Shown piece after piece: positions 25,420 through 34,454 of a stretch of 64,000 nt of DNA. Under the pieces are notes generated by a model that was not told where the DNA came from, searched no databases, and worked only from the letters and a program-made list of their open reading frames with translations. The translations under genes and the position numbers were made by a program. How positions within the stretch are numbered: the stretch's first letter is position 1; every line of letters starts with the position of its first letter. Location of the stretch: the NCBI GenBank assembly GCA_016788865.1, contig JAEUSB010000075.1:19066-83065 (forward strand), written 5' to 3'. The stretch comes from Leptospirales bacterium (GTDB taxonomy: Bacteria > Spirochaetota > Leptospiria > Leptospirales > Leptonemataceae).

Positions 25420-25424
25420 GTTTC

Positions 25425-25928
25425 TTAGCTACCAAGCCCTTTTTGTTTTGAGGCATCGATTAGTCGGCGGTAGATTGCTCTAACGGCAGTTGGAGCAGAG
25501 GCAGATCCCGGGAAGCTTCCCGTAATCACCTGATGGGTTGCTCCCTTGTACGTTACTGTAATCTTGTAAGAATAAAATCTCTGTTTCCCAACAACCGCGT
25601 CAGGATCCGGATCAGATGCCATGAAGTTTGTTTCCTCTACCAGTTTTTTGAAACCCTGCACCTCGTCGCCGCTGAGTTCAGCAGAAGTCGTCATAAGATC
25701 TTCTTGAGTCCAGCAGGGTGAGCGTAGGGCCTGCTTGCACTTTCCAGTATCGTTGAAATATGTCCGTGTCATTGTGTTGTCGCGGATGCTAACGCTTTCG
25801 TAGAAAGTCTCGCCAGTGTACAGATACTGCACGCCGAAACTAAAGGAACCGGGCTTATCAGTGTTCTTGGTTGGGCTAGTGCAGGCTAGAGCTGCCAGGA
25901 ACACCAATGATACGAAACGTGCCATCAT
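25425..25928 (-). CDS. Putative lipoprotein, unknown function
   Basis: 167 residues. The signal peptide ends with a lipobox-like ALAC (MARFVSLVFLAALAC), giving a lipidated cysteine. The rest is a soluble domain of alternating strands with two further cysteines (GKCKQALRSPC) that could form a disulfide. I do not recognise the family. It is convergent with the hydroxylase gene. Confidence 0.75.
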   Translation of the reverse strand: MMARFVSLVFLAALACTSPTKNTDKPGSFSFGVQYLYTGETFYESVSIRDNTMTRTYFNDTGKCKQALRSPCWTQEDLMTTSAELSGDEVQGFKKLVEETNFMASDPDPDAVVGKQRFYSYKITVTYKGATHQVITGSFPGSASAPTAVRAIYRRLIDASKQKGLGS

Positions 25929-25972
25929 AGGTACATCGTACTACACGGGGCAAGGCCCGGCAAGCATCTCTT

Positions 25973-26308
25973 CTAGTCCGGAAAGAACTTTATTTCTTGA
26001 ATAAATGAGCCATTGAGACGCAATCCCAGATTAACCCCGGCCCGGAGCTTCTGGTCCACTTCATCAAATAACAGGGTACATTCGCGCAGATCTGCGCATT
26101 GGTAGTGCAATGCGTGGGGTACGGACTTGAAGGCCCATGGTCCAGGATGGGTTGTGATAATTGTCAGACGCGGTCCATGCCTGGAATCGACCAGGATGTG
26201 CTGAATGAATCGTCGATTCGTCACACGATAGTCAAGCGAGCTGGAAACCTGGGGTTCTGAAGCAAGCGGCAAAATGAAGAGGAAAAACGCCGGGAATGCT
26301 GCCCGCAA
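25973..26308 (-). CDS. Small secreted protein downstream of csrA
   Basis: 111 residues from TTG 26308, which has AGGA 8 bases upstream and lies just past the csrA stop. The N-terminus (LRAAFPAFFLFILPLASEP) is a signal peptide. The mature part has two cysteines (YQCADLRECTLLF) and no recognised domain. The longer open frame from ATG 26356 would overlap csrA and is less likely. Its place at the end of the flgK-flgL-fliW-csrA run suggests a late flagellar or cell-envelope role, but that is inference. Confidence 0.55.
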   Translation of the reverse strand: MRAAFPAFFLFILPLASEPQVSSSLDYRVTNRRFIQHILVDSRHGPRLTIITTHPGPWAFKSVPHALHYQCADLRECTLLFDEVDQKLRAGVNLGLRLNGSFIQEIKFFPD

Positions 26309-26318
26309 TCCACTCGTC

Positions 26319-26552
26319 CTATTTCTTCTTTTCAAGCAAATTCTTGAGCTTATCAAGCGATTGAGGATTGCTCTGAACAGCCTTCTTGTTCTGATCTTGA
26401 ATCTCCTTGAAAATCTCCGCCCGGTGAACAGAAACGCTTCGCGGTGCGCGGATTCCCAGCTTGATCTGATCTCCCTTAATGTCTACAACAACGACTTCAA
26501 TGTCGTCGCCGATCATGATGGATTCGTTGATTCTGCGCGCCAATACAAGCAT
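26319..26552 (-). CDS. csrA: CsrA RNA-binding translational regulator
   Basis: 77 residues. The N-terminus [20 protein letters not shown] and the [16 protein letters not shown] segment are CsrA signatures, including the conserved arginine of the RNA-binding face. It ends in a longer lysine-rich tail than the 61-residue E. coli protein. It binds GGA motifs in leader RNAs, typically flagellin mRNA, and is antagonised by FliW. Its ATG overlaps the fliW stop, so expression is coupled. Confidence 0.97.
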   Translation of the reverse strand: MLVLARRINESIMIGDDIEVVVVDIKGDQIKLGIRAPRSVSVHRAEIFKEIQDQNKKAVQSNPQSLDKLKNLLEKKK

Positions 26553-27004
26553 TAGCTTTCCATCGCCGCAAGAAGCGGAAGGCGAACTGAATGATCTTCG
26601 TTCAGTGAAATAGCCTGGCGTGCTTTCTTACTTTTCTTGTTAATCAGAATGGGCCCCTGCAGGTTCGCTGTCATCTTTTCCGGCTCGTTTTCAGGTATGG
26701 TCACAATCAAGAACACAAGCGCATCCCGCACCGAATCCAGTCCAATGGGAATCAGGTCCTCTTTTGCAATATCGGGGTCGTAATCCTTTAAAATGAGTTC
26801 AGGTTGGATCACAATAAAGGCAAGGTCCGGCTCAGCCGTGGATTGTAACCATTTGAACGGATTCTCTTCCCCTTCTTCGACGAGGGCAAATTCCGTAAAT
26901 TCACGGAACCCGTAGAGCCCCTCGGCAAAATCCAGGATTTGCTCCGACTCGACCGAGACCTGACCGAGAGCTTTAGTTTGCAGAGTGCGCGTAGTTTTTG
27001 TCAT
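26552..27004 (-). CDS. fliW: Flagellar assembly factor FliW
   Basis: 150 residues. Signatures are [38 protein letters not shown] and [14 protein letters not shown]. FliW binds flagellin and sequesters CsrA, so that flagellin translation is matched to secretion. It sits between flgL and csrA as in other spirochaetes. Confidence 0.96.
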   Translation of the reverse strand: MTKTTRTLQTKALGQVSVESEQILDFAEGLYGFREFTEFALVEEGEENPFKWLQSTAEPDLAFIVIQPELILKDYDPDIAKEDLIPIGLDSVRDALVFLIVTIPENEPEKMTANLQGPILINKKSKKARQAISLNEDHSVRLPLLAAMES

Positions 27005-27017
27005 TCAAAGTTCCTGT

Positions 27018-28286
27018 TTATCTAATGAAATCCATGAGCGTAGGCTTCATAATTCTTGCGCCAACGTTGAGCGCGTAGTTATGCACAGCCTCCAGATACT
27101 TCAAGTTTACAATGGCCTCAGGCATATCCACGCCTTCACTCTTGGCCAGCAGTTCTTTCATGTAGACCTGATCCCACGTTACCCGCTTTTGATGCTCGTC
27201 CATTCGATTCTGCCTCGCGCCCACTTCCGCGCGATAGCGAAGAATATTATTGAGGGATTCATCTAGATTCCCCAGATCCCGACCTGAAATTTCAAGCTGG
27301 TCACCGGCAACCATGTCGTTTCTAAGCTTGATGAGGGTATCAAATACGCTCAATCCGGACTGGCGGGCTGTCTCGGCATAGTTGTTCGGTGGATCCGACT
27401 TCTCCGGATTGATCAGACCAATGTCACGAAGGACAGTTCCGCCGTCCACGTCCTCCAACCAGATCTGATGTGGATTCGTGGTGTGCAGCGAAATGAAGTC
27501 CTGTCCTATCTTGGCGGCCTTCAGCTCAACATTGGCGTGATTGATTTTATCGAGAATGTCATCGATTGTGTCCCCGGCGGCCACACGCACCGTCTGCCCA
27601 TCGATCTTGAATACCTGGTCCGTTGAGGCACGATAACCGGAGTTATCGACCGAACCCGTAAGCGTCATGTTAGTTCCCCAGAACACCTTGTTACCTGGCA
27701 GATTCACATCAACGTACTGGCTTCGCTCAACTTCTCTAAGCTGCTGTCCAATATTCCCGCGGTATTCAACACCCACGATCATGTTCTCCAGCTCGATTCC
27801 TTTGCCGCCCCGAATATTCGAAATGATTGGTTCAAATGGTAAGCGCTCGACAACGTCTCCACCGAACATGGGCCTGCCCACTGCGTCGCGACCGTTTGCA
27901 ATTTCTATGAGCGATCTGAGATGCTGATCAATTTCCTTGGCCATTGCATTCTTTAGCTCGAATGCGTTGTCACCCTGATAGATTCCATTTGACGCTTGCA
28001 CAGCCAGAACGCGCACACGCTGAAAGATTGATCCTACACGGTCGAGCTCACCGTCCATTAACATCAGTCTGGAGTAACCGTCGTCAATGTTGTTCTCAAA
28101 TTGTTCGAGCTCCTCGACACGAGTCCGGAAGAACATTTGATTTGTGGCCGCCGCAGGGTCATCGGAAGGTTTGCGGATTCGCTGACCCGTTGCGAGTTGA
28201 TTTTCCACTTTGTCCATCTCGTACTGGTGGCGAGAAATATTCCCCACCAGGTTCGAGTTCTTCATTATATCTGTAATCCGCATCAT
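27018..28286 (-). CDS. flgL: Flagellar hook-filament junction protein FlgL
   Basis: 422 residues. The N-terminal flagellin-like helix (MRITDIMKNSNLVGNISRHQ, then QLATGQRIRKPSDDPAAA) and the C-terminal helix (EAIVNLKYLEAVHNYALNVG) form the D0/D1 core. FlgL joins the hook-associated protein FlgK to the filament. Two tandem ATGs (28286 and 28283) follow a purine-rich ribosome site. It starts 26 bases after flgK. Confidence 0.95.
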   Translation of the reverse strand: MMRITDIMKNSNLVGNISRHQYEMDKVENQLATGQRIRKPSDDPAAATNQMFFRTRVEELEQFENNIDDGYSRLMLMDGELDRVGSIFQRVRVLAVQASNGIYQGDNAFELKNAMAKEIDQHLRSLIEIANGRDAVGRPMFGGDVVERLPFEPIISNIRGGKGIELENMIVGVEYRGNIGQQLREVERSQYVDVNLPGNKVFWGTNMTLTGSVDNSGYRASTDQVFKIDGQTVRVAAGDTIDDILDKINHANVELKAAKIGQDFISLHTTNPHQIWLEDVDGGTVLRDIGLINPEKSDPPNNYAETARQSGLSVFDTLIKLRNDMVAGDQLEISGRDLGNLDESLNNILRYRAEVGARQNRMDEHQKRVTWDQVYMKELLAKSEGVDMPEAIVNLKYLEAVHNYALNVGARIMKPTLMDFIR

Positions 28287-28312
28287 ATGGTTACCCTACT
28301 TCCTCTACCTGT

Positions 28313-30247
28313 TCAAGCACCAAGCTTCAACAGGGTTTCTACCATTTCGTTCATTGTATTGATGATCTTTGCCGAGGCATTGTAGCTCTGTTGGAACTGC
28401 ACCATGTTCGACATTTCTTCGTCCATGTTCACACCCATCACGCTCTGTCTGAAGTTATTCAGTTGGGCTAGATTCTCTTTTTGACGCAAGGCCGCATCTT
28501 CTGCTGTCCTTGACTGGGTGCCCAGCTGTGAGATCAGCTCATTGTAGAAGTTCTCAGCGTTCTCCTGATGGCCAAACATCTTCTTGTCCTGCTTGAGGCC
28601 GGCCGCAATCAAGAGCGCATTCGAACCGTCCGCCGCACCGTTTGGAGTGTTGTAATCTCCTGTGCCGCCTGCGTCGCGCCCCCGACCCGCCGCAATCATA
28701 GATGGATCTTTGACCACGTCAGCGGAAAGTTTCAATTGGGCCGCAGGATGACGGCCCGGAGTGAACGCCAGATCCTGAATTGGCGCGCGCAGCTTTTGAA
28801 CCTCATTGATTCTCCGGAAATCAAATGCACCGGCTTCACCGGAATTGGCAAGAATTCCCGTATATCCGACCAGAAGCTCACCAGAATCTTCGATGTGACG
28901 AATCATGAAGTTTGTTCGACGATCATCAGATGCACGCGTTGCTTTGAGAGCGAGCTGATTGTCGTGCGTCATGTAAGCAACAACGCCAGCTTCATTGTCG
29001 TTGATGCGCTTGATAATCTCGGTTAGAGTTTGGTCGCGACGATAGTCGATGCGAATTGGCGTATTGCCCTCGTCGTTTCGAAACAGAGTGATAGTTCCAT
29101 CGACCCCGATTTTCTTGGAGGGATCCACGGAATTGGTTCCGGATACACGGAATAGTGCTGTTACTTCCGCTGTCCCGTCGCCGTCCAGATCCGCATTTGC
29201 TCGAGCATTCTGCAACGCATAGTTGCCGTCCTGACCGGGGCTGAGATTCTTGAGCGAAAAGAAGTCTCGATTGGTAGAACCATTAAGGCCAAAACCATCT
29301 CTGTGGATTTCGTTGACGATGTCGGCAAGGTTTACAGCGAACAAATCCATTTGATCCAGACGGTCGGGAATCTCTTTGTCGCGCATAGCCAGCAAGCCAT
29401 ACAAATGGCCGCCGCCAAGGATCACATCCTTATCATTGTGATCCCAGACAACCTTTGCATACCCATCGTTGGCAGGATCAACGTCGGCACGCAGTTTACG
29501 ATGGATCTGACCCTGAACGAGTGCTTGCTCGCCTATGAATACGAAAACTTCATCGCGATCTCCGCGCCCTACTTTGATGTTCGCAATCCCGGACATCTGT
29601 TCGATGACTGCATCACGCTTATCGCGAAGGTCGTTTGGCTCATCGCCCAGAGCTTCCAGTTTTAGAATCTTCTCGTTCAGGTCCCGAACCTGGCCGGCAA
29701 GCGAGTTCAGCATGTTCACATCTGCAATGACTTCATTGTTTGCACGAGTGCGAAGCTGAGACAGTTTATCGTGAATGTCGTTCACGCGTGTGACGAGCGC
29801 GTTTCCACGTTCTAGCACGACCGAACGGTGCGCGGCATCGGAGGAATAATTAGCAAGATCTTGCCACGACGCCCAGAACTTATCTGTAAGGGAGCGCAGC
29901 GTGTTGTCGGAAGGCTCGGCAAAGATTGTTTCCATCTGACCCAGGTAGGTTTGCGAAGCTTCCCAGAAGTTCTTGGAGTTGGTGGCGTCTACGATTTGAT
30001 CATCATAGAAAGCATCACGTACTCGCTCAATACGCGCCACGTTCACTCCCTGACCAATTTGGCCGGGTACGGCTGCGCGGTTCAAAGACGGCTCGTAAAG
30101 CGCGTCGGCTGCTTCCAGGTTTACACGTTGACGCGCGTAACCTTTGTTATCGGCGTTGGCGATGTTGTGCCCGGTAGTGCTCAATGCTGCTTGGTGCGCG
30201 TTCAGCCCACGCTTTCCAATTTCCAATCCACCGAATGTTGAACCCAT
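28313..30247 (-). CDS. flgK: Flagellar hook-associated protein FlgK
   Basis: 644 residues. The N-terminus [20 protein letters not shown] and [16 protein letters not shown] is the rod/hook-protein signature. The C-terminus [20 protein letters not shown] with the [12 protein letters not shown] helix closes the D0 domain. FlgK forms the first hook-filament junction layer. ATG 30247 follows a GGGGAGA Shine-Dalgarno. It is the first large gene of a flgK-flgL-fliW-csrA operon. Confidence 0.96.
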   Translation of the reverse strand: MGSTFGGLEIGKRGLNAHQAALSTTGHNIANADNKGYARQRVNLEAADALYEPSLNRAAVPGQIGQGVNVARIERVRDAFYDDQIVDATNSKNFWEASQTYLGQMETIFAEPSDNTLRSLTDKFWASWQDLANYSSDAAHRSVVLERGNALVTRVNDIHDKLSQLRTRANNEVIADVNMLNSLAGQVRDLNEKILKLEALGDEPNDLRDKRDAVIEQMSGIANIKVGRGDRDEVFVFIGEQALVQGQIHRKLRADVDPANDGYAKVVWDHNDKDVILGGGHLYGLLAMRDKEIPDRLDQMDLFAVNLADIVNEIHRDGFGLNGSTNRDFFSLKNLSPGQDGNYALQNARANADLDGDGTAEVTALFRVSGTNSVDPSKKIGVDGTITLFRNDEGNTPIRIDYRRDQTLTEIIKRINDNEAGVVAYMTHDNQLALKATRASDDRRTNFMIRHIEDSGELLVGYTGILANSGEAGAFDFRRINEVQKLRAPIQDLAFTPGRHPAAQLKLSADVVKDPSMIAAGRGRDAGGTGDYNTPNGAADGSNALLIAAGLKQDKKMFGHQENAENFYNELISQLGTQSRTAEDAALRQKENLAQLNNFRQSVMGVNMDEEMSNMVQFQQSYNASAKIINTMNEMVETLLKLGA

Positions 30248-30343
30248 ATCGTCTCCCCGACCGTATCTGCAGCTTGCAGAATGCGGGCGTTTCGCTCTCT
30301 TCGGTTCTGTCGGCTTTCCGGGCTAAAAAATAAGAAAAAAAGG

Positions 30344-30544
30344 TCAGTGTGGCCGGATGTGCAACTTACGCAGCGCCTCAAACAGAGTTGAGCAGAGCTC
30401 CATGTACTGGATCTTAGACATGCTCAAACTTACATCGCCGTTGGTTACGATCAACTGGCCAGATCCTGTTTCCTGAACAGAGCAATGTTCACTTCTAAAG
30501 AGCATCCGGAACTGGCTGCTTTCAACATTCCTGTGATCGGGCAT
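30344..30544 (-). CDS. Small protein, possible paralog of its upstream neighbour
   Basis: 66 residues from ATG 30544, with a GAGGA Shine-Dalgarno. The central segment SGQLIVTNGDVSLSMSKIQY followed by an amphipathic helix (ELCSTLFEALRKL) resembles the layout of the gene just upstream. No signal peptide or membrane segment. Function unknown. It lies 10 bases after the neighbour and 97 bases before flgK, so it may be part of the flagellar operon. Confidence 0.65.
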   Translation of the reverse strand: MPDHRNVESSQFRMLFRSEHCSVQETGSGQLIVTNGDVSLSMSKIQYMELCSTLFEALRKLHIRPH

Positions 30545-30553
30545 AGACTTTCC

Positions 30554-30751
30554 TCAGTTTGTGTATTCCGGAGTCAAAATGGCCGTACCGGCCAAAAGCA
30601 TGGAGTCTCGCGCCGCCCGAAATTCTGTCTCTGTCAGCTTCACAGCAACGTTCTTTAATCGCAGGTGGTAGATGCCGCAATCGCAGCGGTAGACCGCGCA
30701 AGCGCCCCCATGCGCTAGAATCTCCAGCTTGTGCCCGTGCGTTTCTTCCAT
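30554..30751 (-). CDS. Small protein with a CxCG-type motif
   Basis: 65 residues from ATG 30751, preceded by AGGAG at good spacing. It contains YRCDCGIYHLRLKNVAVKL followed by a helix (TETEFRAARDSMLLAG), a layout like small DUF6686-type proteins; that comparison is from memory and weak. It is divergent from ahpC, and a Fur-like palindrome lies between them. Confidence 0.6.
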   Translation of the reverse strand: MEETHGHKLEILAHGGACAVYRCDCGIYHLRLKNVAVKLTETEFRAARDSMLLAGTAILTPEYTN

Positions 30752-30806
30752 ATTTAGAACTCCTGATGGAAGACTGAACCCGAGAGCATGCGCCGTCAAT
30801 CAAACC

Positions 30807-30821
30807 TGAGTCTCAATCTCA
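30807..30821. promoter_or_regulatory. Fur-type 7-1-7 operator, site A (ahpC)
   Basis: TGAGTCTCAATCTCA, halves TGAGTCT and the reverse complement TGAGATT, centred 76 bases before the peroxiredoxin ATG. A possible promoter (TTGCCG at 30830, TATATT at 30854, 18-base spacer) starts just downstream. It matches the other four regions at 35930, 38918, 42387 and 47557. The link to an iron or peroxide regulator is inference. Confidence 0.55.
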
Positions 30822-30889
30822 AATATCGCTTGCCGGATCGGCGCTCCTCTTGATATATTATAACTATTCTAAACTCAGAGGTACTCCAT

Positions 30890-31474
30890 ATGCTACAAAT
30901 CGGCCAGAGGGCTCCAGATTTTCAGGTGGAGGCCTTAGTCAACGGCCAGTTCAAGAAGATTCGGCTTACGGACTTTCGTGGATCGTACGTAGTTCTTTTC
31001 TTCTACCCGCTTGACTTTACTTTCGTTTGCCCGACGGAGATCATTGCGTTCTCCGATGCGGAACCTGAATTCAAAAAGCGGAACGCTCAGGTTCTGGGTG
31101 TGAGTGTTGATAGTGTGTATTCACATCTGGCCTGGACCAACCTCCCGCGGAATGAAGGGGGAATCGGAAAGATTGCTTATCCATTGCTTGCCGACATCAC
31201 CAAGTCGATGGCGGAGTCGTATAACGTTCTTCTGAAAGACGAAGGCGTGGCTTTACGCGGCCTGTTCATTATTGATCCCGAAGGAAATCTACGCGTTCAA
31301 GTCGTGCACGATAACGCAATCGGAAGAAGCACCGACGAAGCGTTACGACTGCTCGACGCCCTGGAGTTCAATCGGGAGCATGGCGAGGTATGTCCTGCAA
31401 ACTGGAAAAAGGGTGATAGGACCATGAAAGCAGACCCGGAGAAATCAAGGGATTTTTTCCGGGCTGCTTCCTGA
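30890..31474 (+). CDS. ahpC: AhpC/Prx1-type 2-Cys peroxiredoxin
   Basis: 194 residues. The peroxidatic cysteine is C47 in FTFVCPTEI and the resolving cysteine is C168 in GEVCPANWK. It reduces hydrogen peroxide and organic peroxides. An AGAGG ribosome site precedes ATG 30890. The Fur-like palindrome upstream suggests that it is expressed together with the heme system, which would guard against iron-driven peroxide damage. Confidence 0.95.
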   Translation: MLQIGQRAPDFQVEALVNGQFKKIRLTDFRGSYVVLFFYPLDFTFVCPTEIIAFSDAEPEFKKRNAQVLGVSVDSVYSHLAWTNLPRNEGGIGKIAYPLLADITKSMAESYNVLLKDEGVALRGLFIIDPEGNLRVQVVHDNAIGRSTDEALRLLDALEFNREHGEVCPANWKKGDRTMKADPEKSRDFFRAAS

Positions 31475-31536
31475 AGACGTACTCCGGACGTTATGCGACG
31501 TCCGGAGCCACCGGAACGCAAGCCGGGCTCTACGGA

Positions 31537-33432
31537 TCAGGCCGCAGACCCCGCTGTGGCAAATCCGAGAGCCAGCGCTCTCCAGGCGGCGTTTTCCGCG
31601 ATGCCGGGTTTACGCCTTCCAAAGAACTGCACAATCATTGTGCCCTTTGAATCAAAGAGCTCCACTGCAGTTACATTGCCGTCCACAGTTGGCTTGGTCA
31701 CGACCCACGCCTCTGAAACCAGGTCTTTGCGGAGGTGCAGATTGAAATCAGGATCAAGCACATTCAGCCAGGGGCCCATCACCTGGATATTGGCAACCTT
31801 GCCGGTGTGAATTTGAATCATTCCGGGATTTCCCACGAACACCATGATCTCCATTCCAGCCCCGGATGCACTTGAGAGGAGATCGCGCGTGGCCGAAGGC
31901 TCAAATTTATGCGAAAACTTCCCGTCTGCCAGACGAAGGGCCTGAGTTCGCGTTACCCTGTGTTTCTTCAGCAGGCCAAAGAAGTCGTGAGTATCTTTTA
32001 GCATTCTCCAACCGTCAAGGAACTCTGAGGCGTTCACGTTAGGATTCTCTGGCTCAATTTCCTGCGCGGGAGGGATTGGTAAGTCAAAATCAAACCCCTG
32101 ATCAATTGCTCGGAACTTTTCAATGAAATTCTCGAACGCAGTGGCATGGCTGTCGGGTGTTTCATATATCTTGTGAATGGCTGTTCCGTGCCTATCAAAG
32201 AACTGAATGCTATGTCTAACGCCGGTCTTCATAGTTTCTTTCAAACCAAAGGCGAAATGCCAGGAACCTAAGAACACTCGCAAATCTATATCATCGCCCA
32301 GGACAACACCCATGGTTCCATTGATTGAAGCGGGACTATAGACACCCTTCCTCTCATGCACGCATGATTCGTTTCGCGTCAATGCCATGACCTTTCCAAA
32401 GCCCGGGAACGATTGAAACATTTCACTCCATTCACCGGACCTCAGCAGTACTGCCTCTTCACCCAATCCCGTGGCTACAAGTGTGGCCTCTGCAGTCTCC
32501 AATTCCCTTGCTGCATCACGAATTCGCACATGCGGATTCTCGCTCTTCTTTGCCTTCCACGCGGCAGAAAGCTCAAGCCTTCTCCGGTTCTGGTTTTCCA
32601 TTGTATGCCTCGTTTGGTTTTGTAGATTTCCCGATACGTTTTGATGATTCAATTGGGGTACATAGTACAATTCGCCACTTGCAGAGTCGCGAACGCCAAG
32701 CATGCTGAGGTCGTAAATCTCTTCCAGGAGAGCAGGCTGCACAATTTCGGGTCCTCCCGCAGTGTGAATCCTCCCTTCAGCCAGAAAAGCAATCCGGTCT
32801 GCATAGCGAACAGCAAGGTTAACGTCGTGCAATATGACCAGAACACCGCAACCGTTATGCGCCATTTCACGAACAGTTTCCAGTATTTTCACCTGATGGT
32901 ACAGATCGAGTGCTGAAACGGGCTCATCCAGCAGCAAATAGGTAGAGGTCGGATTATTTGCCGCCGGCTCGATTTGGGCAAGGACACGTGCGAGGTGCAC
33001 CCGTTGTTTTTCGCCGCCCGAAAGTTTCTGATAAACCATCGAGCGCTTGTCCTGGATTCCACAGAGCCTGAGCGCTTTGTCAACAATTCGGCTCTCAACC
33101 TCGTCCGTGTCCGTCTTATGCGGGACACGTCCAAGCCGGACGATCTCCTCAACGGAAAACGGAAATTGAAGACTGGCTTCCTGAAGCAGAACACCCCGCC
33201 GTCGCGCCAGGTCATTGGCTCCGAGCTTGTGCACTGGCCGTCCATCAAGCAAGACACTCCCTGCGTCCGGTTTCAAGTCGCCAGCCAGAACCGAGAGCAA
33301 GGTCGATTTCCCTGCCCCGTTTCGCCCCAGAACCACAGCCAGTTCTCCAGGGTTAATCGCCAGACTTGCTTCCCGGAGAATGGTGCGATTCCCGCGTCGA
33401 ACCGTTACGTTTTCAGCCCGGAGACACATCAT
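31537..33432 (-). CDS. HmuV-HmuS fusion: heme ABC ATPase plus heme-degrading/trafficking factor
   Basis: 631 residues. Residues 1-260 are a complete ABC ATPase of the FecE/HmuV class: Walker A GRNGAGKS at 36-43, signature LSGGE at 137, Walker B YLLLDEP at 165, H-loop H202. Residues 278-631 are a HemS/HmuS/ChuS-type protein with its two halves (GVRHSIQFFDRHGTAIHKIY, then THDFFGLLKKH, EIMVFVGNPGMIQIHTG and WVVTKPTVDGNVTAVELF). These are normally separate genes. The first drives heme import and the second binds or degrades heme in the cytoplasm. An ATG with GAGG ahead of it lies exactly at the joint (32601), so separate HmuS may also be made. It is the last gene of the heme operon. Confidence 0.92.
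   Translation of the reverse strand: MMCLRAENVTVRRGNRTILREASLAINPGELAVVLGRNGAGKSTLLSVLAGDLKPDAGSVLLDGRPVHKLGANDLARRRGVLLQEASLQFPFSVEEIVRLGRVPHKTDTDEVESRIVDKALRLCGIQDKRSMVYQKLSGGEKQRVHLARVLAQIEPAANNPTSTYLLLDEPVSALDLYHQVKILETVREMAHNGCGVLVILHDVNLAVRYADRIAFLAEGRIHTAGGPEIVQPALLEEIYDLSMLGVRDSASGELYYVPQLNHQNVSGNLQNQTRHTMENQNRRRLELSAAWKAKKSENPHVRIRDAARELETAEATLVATGLGEEAVLLRSGEWSEMFQSFPGFGKVMALTRNESCVHERKGVYSPASINGTMGVVLGDDIDLRVFLGSWHFAFGLKETMKTGVRHSIQFFDRHGTAIHKIYETPDSHATAFENFIEKFRAIDQGFDFDLPIPPAQEIEPENPNVNASEFLDGWRMLKDTHDFFGLLKKHRVTRTQALRLADGKFSHKFEPSATRDLLSSASGAGMEIMVFVGNPGMIQIHTGKVANIQVMGPWLNVLDPDFNLHLRKDLVSEAWVVTKPTVDGNVTAVELFDSKGTMIVQFFGRRKPGIAENAAWRALALGFATAGSAA
32599..32611 (-). promoter_or_regulatory. 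Internal ribosome site and ATG at the HmuV/HmuS joint
   Basis: GAGG (32608-32611) lies 6 bases before ATG 32601-32599, at the exact boundary between the two halves. The preceding linker (residues 261-277) is polar and Asn/Gln-rich, like translated leader sequence. This suggests a past or present separate hmuS start. Confidence 0.5.
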
Positions 33433-34454
33433 CAGGCCTCTAGACGCTGGCGGCGAAAAAGCCAGAGAAAGAACGGAGCACCCAACAGGGCTGTTAGAAT
33501 GCCAATCGGAATCTCAGTCGGTGCAGCCATCGTGCGGGCAACCAGGTCAGCCAGGAGCATTAACGATGAACCCAGCAAGCATGAAGCGGGGAGCAGAAAA
33601 CGGTGAGACGGATGGAAAGCCAGGCGCAGAATATGTGGAACAACGAGACCTACAAATGCAATTGTTCCGGAGGCAGAGACTGCCGCACCAACAAGCAGGC
33701 AGGTTACAGCCATCGCAAGGTTCTTGAATACTTCAGTACTCAGACCAAGATGCCCCGCTTCTCGCTCGCCCAGAGAAAATAGATCGAGACCTCGCGAGAG
33801 GTACGGTAGGAAGGGCAGCGGGAACAGGAAAAAGAAAATTATTGAGCCAAGCAAAACCCAGGTCGCACCGCCGAGACTTCCCAGTCTCCAGAAAGTCAGG
33901 GAACGAAGCTGCGCGTCCGTAGCAAGAAACGACAGGATTCCGGTTCCAGCTTCTGCTAATGCGGTAATGGCCACTCCGGCAAGGAGTAGGATCGTTATTG
34001 CAGTACGGCCGCGCACTGAGGCAATTCGCGAAACGATGAGGCATGCGACAATAGCCCCCGCAAACGCTGCGACAGGAAGTGCGCGCGCACCAAAGAGGTT
34101 ACCTATGAGTGGCACGTGAATGCTGAATACAATGTAGAGCGATGCGCCAAAACTCGCGCCCGAAGAGAGGCCAATGAACCCGGGATCTACGATAGGATTT
34201 CGAAAAAGGCCCTGCAAGATCGTTCCGGCCATCGCGAGAGCGCCGCCCACCAGGATTGCAAGCACAACACGCGGCGCACGAATATCGAAAAGAATGGAGC
34301 GAGTAGTCTCGTCTTCCGATGAGAGCGGCTGTAGACTTCGCAACATATCAGAAAGGCTAACGTGATGAGCACCGACACCCAGCGAAGCCGTTGCAGAGAA
34401 GATCAACAGAGCTGCAAGGCCAGCAAGGACAAGATTTCCTTTGATCGCGCTCAT
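33432..34454 (-). CDS. hmuU: Heme ABC transporter permease (FecCD family)
   Basis: 340 residues with about ten hydrophobic helices. Family signatures are DIRAPRVVLAILVGGALAMAG near the N-terminus, GLSSGASFGASLYIVF, the ATPase-contact loop LGEREAGHLGLS and GLVVPHILRLAFHPSHR. It forms the inner-membrane channel of the heme importer. Its ATG overlaps the hmuT stop (ATGA), and its stop overlaps the start of the fused ATPase gene. Confidence 0.94.
   Translation of the reverse strand: MSAIKGNLVLAGLAALLIFSATASLGVGAHHVSLSDMLRSLQPLSSEDETTRSILFDIRAPRVVLAILVGGALAMAGTILQGLFRNPIVDPGFIGLSSGASFGASLYIVFSIHVPLIGNLFGARALPVAAFAGAIVACLIVSRIASVRGRTAITILLLAGVAITALAEAGTGILSFLATDAQLRSLTFWRLGSLGGATWVLLGSIIFFFLFPLPFLPYLSRGLDLFSLGEREAGHLGLSTEVFKNLAMAVTCLLVGAAVSASGTIAFVGLVVPHILRLAFHPSHRFLLPASCLLGSSLMLLADLVARTMAAPTEIPIGILTALLGAPFFLWLFRRQRLEA

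Noticed and set aside
26319..26356. Longer version of the small secreted gene, starting inside csrA
   Set aside because: The ATG start has no ribosome site and puts a basic stretch before the signal peptide; the TTG at 26308 explains both.
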